Shown here: positions 26,045 to 34,856 of the stretch, in pieces
How the letters are laid out: every line of letters begins with the position of its first letter
How positions within the stretch are numbered: the stretch's first letter is position 1
Notes under the pieces: generated by a model
What the model was told of the DNA's origin: nothing
Databases searched by the model: none
Seen by the model: only the letters and a program-made list of their open reading frames with translations
Made by a program: the position numbers and the translations under genes
NCBI GenBank assembly: GCA_023653115.1
Contig: JAMNXO010000004.1
Location: 1-64,000, forward strand
Direction: 5' to 3'
DNA length: 64,000 nucleotides
Origin: Erythrobacter sp.
GTDB lineage: Bacteria > Pseudomonadota > Alphaproteobacteria > Sphingomonadales > Sphingomonadaceae

Positions 26045-26791
26045 ATGAAATCATCACCGCACGCTGCGCGTCCAGCTTGGCCGTTCTTGGCCTGGTCATC
26101 TGTTGCGCTGGTGGGGGTAGCAGCCCCTGTTCTTGCCATGCTGCTGATTGCCGATGCGCCTTCTCACACGTCGCTTGCCGCAGTTGGTGGCCCAATCCTG
26201 GCGGTTGGCCTGATGGGTGTCGGCATGATCGGAGCGGCGGCTGCCGGGCGTCTCTGGATTGGCGTTCTTATGGCTCTGCTGGCGGGGGCGGGCCTTGTCC
26301 TGATTGTGCGTGCGCTTGGCTTGCCCGCCCTGACACATCCCGTTGCAACAGGGTTTGCTGTGATCATCGCCAGTGTCAGCTTTGCTGCGCGGGGCACCCT
26401 GTTTGCCCGCAGCGCCTCAGATAAGGGTTGGCTGATCGCTCTGTCGGTGGTGGCCGGCGAGGCTGCCGTTCTGATCACCGCCTCGGCCATGCCGGACGCT
26501 TTGCCGGACTGGCTGCTGGTGCTGTTGCCAGCCCAATGGGCCAGCGTGGCAATCCAGACGGCGCTGGCCGGAGGCGGCACGCGTGCGGCAAGTTCGGTCT
26601 TGGTCGCCCTTGCCGGCACTGCCGCGGCAACGCTGCTGGTGGTCTGGCTGTGGCCGCGCCGCTGGCCTTACATGATCATGTTCACGGTGTGGCTCGGTCT
26701 CTCCGCGCTTGTCTGGTACCGGCCTGGCCCACCGCTGCTCCATGCCGACGTTGCCCTCGGCGGGGCACCTGCCGAGCAGTTTGCCCCATGA
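26045..26791 (+). CDS. Hypothetical multi-pass membrane protein
   Basis: 248 aa with about seven hydrophobic segments, starting with VALVGVAAPVLAMLLIA and ending before a short soluble tail. A basic N-terminus (KSSPHAARPAW) points to an inside start. I do not recognise the family. It is divergent from the ars operon and shares its upstream region, so arsenic control is possible but unsupported by any motif in the protein. Codon use matches the neighbours. Confidence 0.6.
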   Translation: MKSSPHAARPAWPFLAWSSVALVGVAAPVLAMLLIADAPSHTSLAAVGGPILAVGLMGVGMIGAAAAGRLWIGVLMALLAGAGLVLIVRALGLPALTHPVATGFAVIIASVSFAARGTLFARSASDKGWLIALSVVAGEAAVLITASAMPDALPDWLLVLLPAQWASVAIQTALAGGGTRAASSVLVALAGTAAATLLVVWLWPRRWPYMIMFTVWLGLSALVWYRPGPPLLHADVALGGAPAEQFAP

Positions 26792-26831
26792 CCCTAGCTC
26801 ATGAGGAGAGAGCGGCGTCAGATCGCCGTCC

Positions 26832-27605
26832 CTAGATAATCGGCCAGGCCTTGTAGATGCTGTAGGTGCTGGTCACGATCAGCACGACGGCCACCGCGAG
26901 CAACAAAGTGCGCGGCTGGACGCGGCTGGCAAGCACCGCTCCGAACGGCGCGGCGATCACCCCGCCGATGATCAGCCCCACGGTGATCAGCGTGAAGGCG
27001 GCAAAGCCGAGTGTGGCGATGAAAGTGATCGAGATCGACAGGGTCAGCAGAAACTCGGCCGAATTGACTGTGCCGATGACCTTGCGCGGATCGCCGCCCT
27101 GAAACAGCAGTTTCGAGGTCACCACCGGCCCCCATCCGCCGCCGCCTGCGGCATCAAGGAAGCCTCCGGCAAAGGCCAGAGGACGGGTGTAGCGCGGGTT
27201 CTCGAACTTGGGTTTGGAAAGCCGGATCGCGCGCCACAACAGGTAGAACCCGATTCCCGTGAGATACAGCATCACAAATGGCCGGGCGGCCGAGGCATCG
27301 ACGCTCGACAGCAGGTAGGCTCCCGTAACCCCGCCTAGCACGCCGAACGGGACCAGCCGCCAGAACAGTCGCCAATCGACATTGCGGTGCCAGATATGGC
27401 TCGCGCCCGAAGCGCCGGTGGTGAACAACTCGACCAGATGGACGCTGGCCGAGGCCGTGGCAGGCGGCACGCCCAAGGCGCTCACCAGCAAGGTCTGGGT
27501 GATCACCCCGAACGCCATGCCCAGCGCCCCATCGATCATCTGCGCAGCCATGCCGATCGCGATAAACGGCGCGATGTCGACGAGGAGCGTGGCAATATCG
27601 GGCAC
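26832..27605 (-). CDS. TauE/SafE-family anion (sulfite) exporter-like permease
   Basis: 257 aa from a GTG at 27605 with TGAGGA eight bases upstream; the ORF-track start adds 64 residues without membrane character. Eight or so hydrophobic segments are seen, with the duplicated family motif GAFxG-like stretches MIDGALGMAFGVITQTLL and LDAAGGGGWGPVVTSKLL. Family members move sulfite, sulfoacetate or related organic anions. No sulfur-metabolism gene is adjacent, so substrate is open. Confidence 0.82.
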   Translation of the reverse strand: MPDIATLLVDIAPFIAIGMAAQMIDGALGMAFGVITQTLLVSALGVPPATASASVHLVELFTTGASGASHIWHRNVDWRLFWRLVPFGVLGGVTGAYLLSSVDASAARPFVMLYLTGIGFYLLWRAIRLSKPKFENPRYTRPLAFAGGFLDAAGGGGWGPVVTSKLLFQGGDPRKVIGTVNSAEFLLTLSISITFIATLGFAAFTLITVGLIIGGVIAAPFGAVLASRVQPRTLLLAVAVVLIVTSTYSIYKAWPII

Positions 27606-27859
27606 CAGAAATGTCCTCAGCGGGAAACGGGGGTGATCGGGATCGGAATGCGACGTCGCAATCGCGTCCTCTGGACGGAAACAAAGGCGAAAATTGGACA
27701 AGTGCCGGTCAACGGCACCGGTGGAGGGCGAGGGCAAGGGCAGCGGCCAACCACTTGCCCGGCCGGATTTCGCAAGATCAACCGCCGTTGCCGCCACCGC
27801 CGCCGCTCCCCCAATCGCCCGATATTCCCTAAGCTTGCCGCCTCGGGCATAGGCCAGTG

Positions 27860-28978
27860 ATGATCAGATTCGGGCCGATGAGCATCACGCTGCTGATTTG
27901 CGGTATGCAAGGCCTCTTGCTTGCTGCGCTGTTGCTGCGGGCGCGGCGCAATCATGCTGCAAACCGCTGGCTGGCGTTGCTGATCCTCGCTGTGACAGCG
28001 CTGATGACGCCCTATATCATCGGTTATGCCGGGTTTTACGACCGGTGGCCGTGGCTCAGTTTTGCGCCGCTGGCCTATACGCTGGCGTTCGGACCGCTGC
28101 TCTATTGCTACACCGCCACGCTGATCGGCGCACCGCCCGCCCGGCTGTGGCCGCATTTCGTGCCGGTGGCGTTGCAGTTCCTCGCCTATGCGCTGGTCTT
28201 CCCGTTCCCGCTGGAGACCAAGAACTGGTGGAACACCATCATCCACGAGCCGGTGATCGATCCGCTGTTCGATTTCGCCGCTCTGGCGAGCATCGCGGCC
28301 TATAGCGCGGCGGCGTATCTGCGTTATCGCAGTTACCGCGTGTGGCTGGACGAGAACCGCACTGACGGGGTCGATTACGCGCCTGACTGGATCCGCAACT
28401 TCATCGCCGCGCTGGCGATCATCGCGCTGATCTGGGCAGGGTTCGTGGTGGCCAACCAGATCGATCCGGCGCGCGATTACTTCGACCAGTTCCCGCTTTA
28501 TGTCGCCTTCTCGGGGCTGGTGCTTTACCTCGGCATCGGCGGATGGCGGCATTCGGAGACCGAATTTCCGCCCGTCACCCCGCCTGCACCGACCGAGCCA
28601 GCCGATCTTGCCGCACCGGGGCGAGACTGGGCCGCGCAAGGTTCTGCGTGGCTGGCGCGGATTGCGGCGGAGGAATTGTGGCGCGATCCGGCGCTCACGC
28701 TGGCCGGGCTGGCGCGAACCCTCGGCACCAACACAACTTATCTTTCGCGCGGACTGGGCGCGGCGGCGGGCGAGAACTTCAACGCTATCATCAATCGCCA
28801 CCGTGTCGCGGCATTGCAGGACTTGCTTGCGCAGCCAAGCGAACAGCGCGATCTGCTGACGCTGGCTTTCGAGGCCGGGTTCAATTCCAAGGCCAGTTTC
28901 AACCGTGCCTTTGCCGATTTTGCAGGCATGAGCCCGAGTGCGTGGCGGCTCAAATCACAAAAATCGTTGCCTGTCTGA
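27860..28978 (+). CDS. Membrane-anchored AraC-family regulator
   Basis: 372 aa. The N-terminal two-thirds holds about seven hydrophobic segments (for example MQGLLLAALLL, FIAALAIIALIWAGFVVANQI). The last 100 residues form an AraC-type double helix-turn-helix (LTLAGLARTLGTNTTYLSRGLG, LLTLAFEAGFNSKASFNRAFADFAGMSPSAWR). Such 7TM-AraC proteins sense an extracytoplasmic or membrane cue. It is 70 bases upstream of an exported S41 hydrolase gene on the same strand, which is its likely target or operon partner. Confidence 0.87.
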   Translation: MIRFGPMSITLLICGMQGLLLAALLLRARRNHAANRWLALLILAVTALMTPYIIGYAGFYDRWPWLSFAPLAYTLAFGPLLYCYTATLIGAPPARLWPHFVPVALQFLAYALVFPFPLETKNWWNTIIHEPVIDPLFDFAALASIAAYSAAAYLRYRSYRVWLDENRTDGVDYAPDWIRNFIAALAIIALIWAGFVVANQIDPARDYFDQFPLYVAFSGLVLYLGIGGWRHSETEFPPVTPPAPTEPADLAAPGRDWAAQGSAWLARIAAEELWRDPALTLAGLARTLGTNTTYLSRGLGAAAGENFNAIINRHRVAALQDLLAQPSEQRDLLTLAFEAGFNSKASFNRAFADFAGMSPSAWRLKSQKSLPV

Positions 28979-29047
28979 CGATTGAGGCGCGCCGGCATCG
29001 CGCTTGGGCCAGTGGGGTTTCGTCACCGAACAACTGGAGCGATCCCC

Positions 29048-31030
29048 ATGAAAAGCCTCTCTCTTGCCGCCGCCGCCCTGCTGGCACTGCCGCTTCCCAT
29101 CACCGCTGCCGCGGCTGAACCTGCCGCGGCCGAAGCGCCTGCGGCGCCGCGCTACACCCCGCGGGTGCTCACCGCTGCCGAAGCATCCAGCGATGCTGCC
29201 TTGCTGCGCCGCGCGCTGGAGACGGTGCATCCCGGTCTCTATCGCTATGCCTCCAAGGCCGAGATCGACGCGGCGTTTGCCCGGCTGGAAGCGGCGGCCG
29301 CTGCGCCGATCACCGAACTGGCGCTGCATGGCGAAATCGCCCGCCTGCTCGCCGCGATCCATTGCGATCACACCAAGGCTGAGATGTCGGAGGAGCTCAA
29401 CACCTTCCGCACCAACAATGCCACCCACTTGCCTCTGCGGTTCCAGCTGATCGAGGGGCGGATGATCGTGGCCTCCACCGATGGGCAGGCAGGCGCGCCG
29501 CCGGTGGGAAGCGAGATCATCGGCATCAACGGTATGGCGGTGCCCGCGCTGCTGCTCAAACTTGCGCCGCTGGTCTCCTATGACGGCACCACCGATCAGG
29601 CGATCGCCGCCAAGCTGGCTGACGATAGCGATCTGATGGGCGATGACTTCAACGAGAATTACCCCGCGCTTTTCGGCTTTCCCGATCGCTGGCAGGTGGA
29701 ATGGAAGCCGGTCGGCGGCATGGCTGCCACCACCGCCACGCTCACGCCGATCCGGTTCGGGCAGTGGACAAGCCTGGCTGCACCCGGAGCGAAGTATCGC
29801 GGCGAGTTCTACAACAGCATCAGCTGGCGGATGAACGGCAAGACCGCGCGGCTGGGGATCGATACCTTCGTCAATTACCGCAACCCGGTGCAGGCCACGG
29901 CCTTCCTCAGCGGTTTCTTTGCCGCGATGGAGGAAGCCGGTACCGAGCACCTGATCCTCGATCTGCGCAAGAATGGCGGCGGTTCGGAGGATGTCTCGGT
30001 GGCGCTCGGGCGTTACCTCATCGATCAGCCCTTCGTCTGGTCCAAGCCGGTGCGCTACAAGGCGGTGCGTTACGGCGATCTCACGCAATATTTCCAGACC
30101 TGGGGCGATCCCTCGTCGCGCTTCACGCCGCCGCTGACCGATTTCGAGCAAACAGCCGATGGCTGGTTCGATCGGATTCCCCGGCAGCGCGGCGCCGTGC
30201 TGACAGATGGCGATACCACCCTGATGCAACAACCGATTGGCGCCCTCGGCTTTGGCGGACGCCTGACCATCCTCAGCGGCCCGCGCAACGGATCGGGCGC
30301 GACCCGCAGCATTGCGCAGCTGAAGGAAAAAGCCGGGGCGACCATCATCGGCGAAGACAGCGCAGGCAGCGCAGAGGGGCCGACCTCCGGGGCGATCTTC
30401 CTGACAAAGCTGCCCGCCAGCGGCATCAAGGTGCGCATCCCCGAGGCATGGAACCGCACCGCCATTGCCAGCTTTGTGTCGGGCAAGGGCGTCGCAGTGG
30501 ATCAGCTGGTGGTGCCGACACTGGCCGATTTCGAGACCGGGCGTGATCGCACGATTGCTGTGGCGCAAGGCCAGCTTCCCACGCTGACCGATACCGCAGC
30601 GATGGTGAACAAGGCGCTGGCGGGCGATTGGAGCGGCACGCTCGACTACCGCGATTACAGCAAGGACACGCGCGAAACCCTGCCGACCATGATGCAGAGC
30701 GACGGGCAGGTGCTCAGCTGGACCTTTGATGATGGCCCGGGCAAAACCGTGCGTTCGTCAGAGACCTGGACGTTCGATGCTACGGCCAAGGCGCTCACGA
30801 TCACAGCGGGCAAGAATTCGCCCGAGACGTGGCACGTGGTCGAAGCGCGGGCCTCGGCGGATGGCAGTTCGCTCACCATCGTGCTCGACGGCACAAGCCT
30901 GGAGAACGGTCGCAGCGTGATCGCGCGCAAGATCCTCACCCGCGATGCTGGCAGGCTGCGGATCACCAAGCAGACCCGGGTGGCAGGCGAGCCCTTCCTG
31001 ATGCGCCAGAGCTACGAGCTGCGCCAGTAG
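29048..31030 (+). CDS. Exported S41-family peptidase-like protein
   Basis: 660 aa from the ATG at 29048 with GGAGCG upstream; the track begins earlier at 28982. A signal peptide (LSLAAAALLALPLPITAAAA) is followed by a PDZ-like region (PPVGSEIIGINGMAVPALL) and an S41 core (LILDLRKNGGGSEDVSVALGRYL; LSGPRNGSGATRSIAQLKEKAGATIIGEDSAGS). The Ser in the RNGSGAT segment is the likely nucleophile. S41 members include tail-specific proteases and tricorn-like enzymes. The C-terminal 130 residues look like a separate beta-rich domain. Periplasmic or surface location is likely. Confidence 0.82.
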   Translation: MKSLSLAAAALLALPLPITAAAAEPAAAEAPAAPRYTPRVLTAAEASSDAALLRRALETVHPGLYRYASKAEIDAAFARLEAAAAAPITELALHGEIARLLAAIHCDHTKAEMSEELNTFRTNNATHLPLRFQLIEGRMIVASTDGQAGAPPVGSEIIGINGMAVPALLLKLAPLVSYDGTTDQAIAAKLADDSDLMGDDFNENYPALFGFPDRWQVEWKPVGGMAATTATLTPIRFGQWTSLAAPGAKYRGEFYNSISWRMNGKTARLGIDTFVNYRNPVQATAFLSGFFAAMEEAGTEHLILDLRKNGGGSEDVSVALGRYLIDQPFVWSKPVRYKAVRYGDLTQYFQTWGDPSSRFTPPLTDFEQTADGWFDRIPRQRGAVLTDGDTTLMQQPIGALGFGGRLTILSGPRNGSGATRSIAQLKEKAGATIIGEDSAGSAEGPTSGAIFLTKLPASGIKVRIPEAWNRTAIASFVSGKGVAVDQLVVPTLADFETGRDRTIAVAQGQLPTLTDTAAMVNKALAGDWSGTLDYRDYSKDTRETLPTMMQSDGQVLSWTFDDGPGKTVRSSETWTFDATAKALTITAGKNSPETWHVVEARASADGSSLTIVLDGTSLENGRSVIARKILTRDAGRLRITKQTRVAGEPFLMRQSYELRQ

Positions 31031-31049
31031 GCGGGGCCACAAATGCAAA

Positions 31050-31080
31050 CGGCGGAGCAACCCAAAGGACTGCTCCGCCG
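31050..31080. terminator. Bidirectional terminator-like hairpin
   Basis: CGGCGGAGCA and TGCTCCGCCG form a perfect 10-bp stem with an 11-base loop, centred between the convergent S41 and TonB receptor genes. On the minus strand it is followed by TTTGCATTTG. It probably ends both transcripts. Confidence 0.7.
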
Positions 31081-31107
31081 CTGCAATGTGTGCCGGAAGG
31101 CGCGTTC

Positions 31108-34100
31108 TTACATCGTCGCGCGCAGGCCGAGGAAGAAGAAGGTCCCCACCGGGCTGACCGGGAAGGCCTGCTCGGTGATGAAGGGCTTCTTGTTGAACAC
31201 GTTGTTCACCCCGCCATAGACCTCGAAATTCTCGCTCGCCTCGTAGCTGAAGGCAATGTCGTGAATGAAGGTGTCGTTGGCAAGGCCGTTGCTGGGCGAG
31301 AAGGTGTCAGTGCCGCTCGGGCCGACTTCTTCGATTTCCACCGCGCGCAGACCCTGCTGGTCAAGCCAGGTGGTCGACCAGGTCAGGCTGAGGCCCTGCC
31401 AATCCCACGTGAACGCACCGCGTGCGGCCCATTCGGGGCGCTGGAGTTCGCCCAGTTCGGGATCGACGAGGGTCGGATCGCCCGGATCGAAGAAGTTGTC
31501 GAGCTTGTCCACCCAGGTCGCGCTGGCATCGATCCGGAAGCCGTGATCGCCCAGATCGAACCCGTAGCGCAGCGCCGCCTCGACCCCGGCGGTTTCAACC
31601 CGCGCGAAGTTGACAGCAGTCTGGCGCAGGAAGGTGAAGCCACCGGTGTTGGGGTTGCGGCTGATGAGATCGCAGAACCCGTTGGCGATGCTGGCACTAT
31701 CGACGCAGTTGTCGACGATGTCCTGCGCCGCGACCGCGTTGATCGCATCCTCGATTTCGATGTTGTAGTAATCGACGCTGACCACCAGCCCGGGCACGAA
31801 GCGCGGAGTGATCTGGGTGCCCACCGTGAAGGTGGTGGCGGTTTCTTCCTGCAGGCCCGGGTTGCCGCTGATGGTGCCCGAGAAGCGCGCGGTCAGCGGA
31901 TCGACATAGCTGTAGGTGCCCGTGCCCAGGGTCGGATCGAAGCCGATCTGCTGGAAGAAGGCGGTGCAGTTGGCCTGCCGCAGCGCCGGATCCTCACCGG
32001 TGACGAGGTTGTTGACGTCGCACGGATCGAACGGGCGGAAGAAGGCCCCTTGCGCCGGGTTGAACAGTTCGTTGATGTTCGGCGCACGCACCGCGACAGC
32101 ATAGGTGCCGCGGAACAGGATGTCCCGGCTCGGCGCGTAAAGTCCGCTCACGTTCCAGGTAAAGGTGCTGCCAACGGTCGAGTAGTTCGAGTAGCGCGCT
32201 GCCCCGTTCAGTTCGAGCGTTTCGGCAAAGGGCACACCGGCCAGGATCGGCAGGTTGATTTCGCCAAACAGGTCATAAACGGTGAATTCGCCGCCCGAGT
32301 TGTTCAGGATCGAGGCCGGATCGAACACCAGCGAGTTCTGCGCAAAGCCGAGATCTCGCAGCAGATCGCCGGCATTGGCATCGGGCGTGGTCACCGGGAT
32401 GATCCCGATTTCCAGCGGATCGATGGTCGACTTGCTGACTTCCTCGCGGAATTCGAAGCCCGCGGCAAAGCCGATCGGCCCGCCCGGCAGTTCGAGGAAG
32501 GCGCCGGTGTCGCCCGTCAGGATGACGTCGAACACCATCTGCTCAAGCTCGTCGACATTGACCGTGGTGGTGGTGATGAAGTCGATCGCTTCCTGGCTGA
32601 TCGCGCCCACTCCGCCAAGCACGTTGGCCGGACGGCACTGGCCATCACCCGGGTTGAAGGTGAAGAAGCCCGGATCGCCTGCCGGAATGCCGAAAGGCGT
32701 GGTCGCCGGTGCGGTGGGATCGATGTCCGAGCGGCAGATTGCCTGGCCATTCGGGCCGCGCACCACGTCGATTGCGGCGTAGAAGCGGTCCATGATCACG
32801 CGGTTGCGATCGAAGCTGGTCTGCTTGAACTTGCCGTAATTGCCGGTGATTTCATAGGCAAAGTGATCGGTAATGTCGCCCTTCACCCCGGCCACGAAGC
32901 GCAGCGTCTCGAATTCGTTGCGGTTGCGGTTAGGGCCAAGGTCGGCCGGGTCGCGGGTCAGGTAGAAGCCGCGCTGGGTGCCGTCACCGAAGAACAGCTC
33001 GCCCACGAACGGACGCATCTGGGTGGTGATGAAGGGGTTATCTTCGCGGATCGTCAGCAGATCGTAGAAGGTGTTGGGCTGGGCCTGGAATTCGGCGGTG
33101 TTCGAGACATACTTGCCCTCGAAGAAGAACGTCGCTTCCGACGACAGCTCGTAGGACGCATTGACGTTGACCGACCAACGCTCGGTTTCCGGGATCAGCG
33201 AGTTTTCGTTGAAGCTGTTGGGGATGCCCGGGCCGCCAAAGGCATTGAACAGGCCGGTCGTGGCGCCGTCCTGGTAAACCGAGAGCGAGCCATCGGCGTT
33301 GATCGTGGCGCAGCCGCCGGCCAGACCGAAGGCGCCATTGTTGAAGGTGCTGTTGAAGCCGACCGAGCTTTCAAGACAATCGGGCGTGCCGTTGTTGTTG
33401 ATGTCCGGACCATCGGACAGGCCGATATCGCCCGGCGCGATCACGCCGCCGGCCGAGGACAGCGAGAAGGTGGGCTGGCGGGCGATGAGGCGCCGCGGCG
33501 AGTTGGTCGCGCGGTCGATCAGCGCCTGCTCGGCAGCGGTCAGCACCGGCGCGACACCGAAGAAATCGGTGTAATCGGCGATGAAGTTTGCGGCCGAAGG
33601 GATCGGGAAGCCCTGCGGGAAGCCGCCTGCGCCAACCGCGAAGAAATTGCGGAAGTTGGGCGTGCTGGAGGAGATGTCGCCGGACTGGAAGAACAGCGCC
33701 GGGTTGCCCTGATCGTCGGCGATGCCGTTGTCGCGCGAGAAGCCGCGGTCGCCGAACTGCACTTCATCATTGCGGGCATATTCGCCCGAGATGGTGATAT
33801 TGCCGCGGCCATCGGCGAAATTGGTGCCCCAGGTCAGGTCACCATTGATGCGCCAGGCATCGCCCTTGGACGAAATGCCGGACTGGATATTGCCCTGCAA
33901 GCCCTCGAAATCTTCGCGCAGCACGAAGTTGACGACGCCGGTGACAGCATCGGCACCATAGATCGACGAGGCGCCGCCGGTGAGCACTTCGACCCGCTCG
34001 ATCAGCGCGCTGGGGATGGAGCTGACGTCAACCGCCTGCTCGCCTGCAACGCCCGAGACGTGACGGCGACCATTGACCAGCACCAGCGTGCGGTTCGAGC

Positions 34101-34461
34101 CGAGGCCGCGCAGGTTGAGGATCGACTGACCCACCGCTTCCGAGAACACCCCGTCGATCGAGCCGTCGACCGAAGTCGAGGTCGAAAGGGCCGGGATATC
34201 GCGCAGGGTGTCGACTACGTCGGAAGTGCCCGAACGCTGGAGTTCCTCGGCGGTGACCGCGAGGATCGGTGCGGGCGAGCCGATGTTGGGATCGCGGGCG
34301 ATGCGCGAGCCGGTGACGACGATCTGGTCTTCATCTGCCGGAGCATCGGCAGGAGCGGTGTCCTGCGCCTGTGCGGCAGCGGGAACGAGTGCTGTTACGA
34401 ACAGCGCAGCAGCCAAAGCCCCGAGCGAGGCGGTTTGACGGGAATGGGTCGAATAACGCAT
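31108..34461 (-). CDS. Large TonB-dependent outer-membrane receptor
   Basis: 1117 aa from the ATG at 34461, with CGAGGA upstream. Signal peptide TASLGALAAALFVTALVPAAAQA; TonB-box region DQIVVTGSRIARD; plug with VLVNGRRHVSG and GGASSIYGADAVTGVVNF; the barrel ends FFFLGLRATM. The plug features match the large RagA/oligopeptide-type receptors common in sphingomonads. Around residue 350 there is DINNNGTPDCLE, which fits the calcium-binding DxNxNGxxDxxE loop and is unusual in this family. Substrate unknown; the convergent S41 hydrolase hints at peptides. Confidence 0.88.
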   Translation of the reverse strand: MRYSTHSRQTASLGALAAALFVTALVPAAAQAQDTAPADAPADEDQIVVTGSRIARDPNIGSPAPILAVTAEELQRSGTSDVVDTLRDIPALSTSTSVDGSIDGVFSEAVGQSILNLRGLGSNRTLVLVNGRRHVSGVAGEQAVDVSSIPSALIERVEVLTGGASSIYGADAVTGVVNFVLREDFEGLQGNIQSGISSKGDAWRINGDLTWGTNFADGRGNITISGEYARNDEVQFGDRGFSRDNGIADDQGNPALFFQSGDISSSTPNFRNFFAVGAGGFPQGFPIPSAANFIADYTDFFGVAPVLTAAEQALIDRATNSPRRLIARQPTFSLSSAGGVIAPGDIGLSDGPDINNNGTPDCLESSVGFNSTFNNGAFGLAGGCATINADGSLSVYQDGATTGLFNAFGGPGIPNSFNENSLIPETERWSVNVNASYELSSEATFFFEGKYVSNTAEFQAQPNTFYDLLTIREDNPFITTQMRPFVGELFFGDGTQRGFYLTRDPADLGPNRNRNEFETLRFVAGVKGDITDHFAYEITGNYGKFKQTSFDRNRVIMDRFYAAIDVVRGPNGQAICRSDIDPTAPATTPFGIPAGDPGFFTFNPGDGQCRPANVLGGVGAISQEAIDFITTTTVNVDELEQMVFDVILTGDTGAFLELPGGPIGFAAGFEFREEVSKSTIDPLEIGIIPVTTPDANAGDLLRDLGFAQNSLVFDPASILNNSGGEFTVYDLFGEINLPILAGVPFAETLELNGAARYSNYSTVGSTFTWNVSGLYAPSRDILFRGTYAVAVRAPNINELFNPAQGAFFRPFDPCDVNNLVTGEDPALRQANCTAFFQQIGFDPTLGTGTYSYVDPLTARFSGTISGNPGLQEETATTFTVGTQITPRFVPGLVVSVDYYNIEIEDAINAVAAQDIVDNCVDSASIANGFCDLISRNPNTGGFTFLRQTAVNFARVETAGVEAALRYGFDLGDHGFRIDASATWVDKLDNFFDPGDPTLVDPELGELQRPEWAARGAFTWDWQGLSLTWSTTWLDQQGLRAVEIEEVGPSGTDTFSPSNGLANDTFIHDIAFSYEASENFEVYGGVNNVFNKKPFITEQAFPVSPVGTFFFLGLRATM

Positions 34462-34856
34462 TGTGAGTCCTCGCGCCGGCGTGCAACCGTTGAACGGCAC
34501 TCCAGAGCCACGCCGTAGAAGCTCGGGTACCGTGTGATCTCCGGAACACTGGCGTGCGACAAAAGTGCCGCGCGCCGGGCAATCACGGAGCGGTTCATCC
34601 TGCGAAAGGCGAGGCCCCGGATTTCCTCCGGGTCTCAGATCACCTTGTCGATGTTGGACTGTCTTTTCCGACAGTTCCAAACCGAAAAATGCCGCAGCCG
34701 ATGCGCGGTGGCAACCCGTCGCAGCTGCGTTAATGCGCATCCGCAGGCTTTTGAAGCCAAGGTGTAACCTGATGGCAACATCGCGGAGCGCTGCCTCATG
34801 GCCGCCTCGATTTTGCGGCTTCGCCTCACCCCCCGGCCTCTGCTAGCACGCTTTGC
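34462..34856. promoter_or_regulatory. Divergent promoter region (TonB receptor / acyl-CoA dehydrogenase)
   Basis: 395 bases without a gene. Small symmetric elements include ACTGTC-TTTTCC-GACAGT near 34663 and CCCGGA-TTTCC-TCCGGG near 34616. Either could be a regulatory site for the TonB receptor gene. No RNA gene is recognised. Confidence 0.4.

Noticed and set aside
30829-34518. 1229-aa plus-strand ORF
   Set aside because: Antisense shadow of the large TonB receptor gene, which has a signal peptide, plug and barrel; the plus-strand reading has none.
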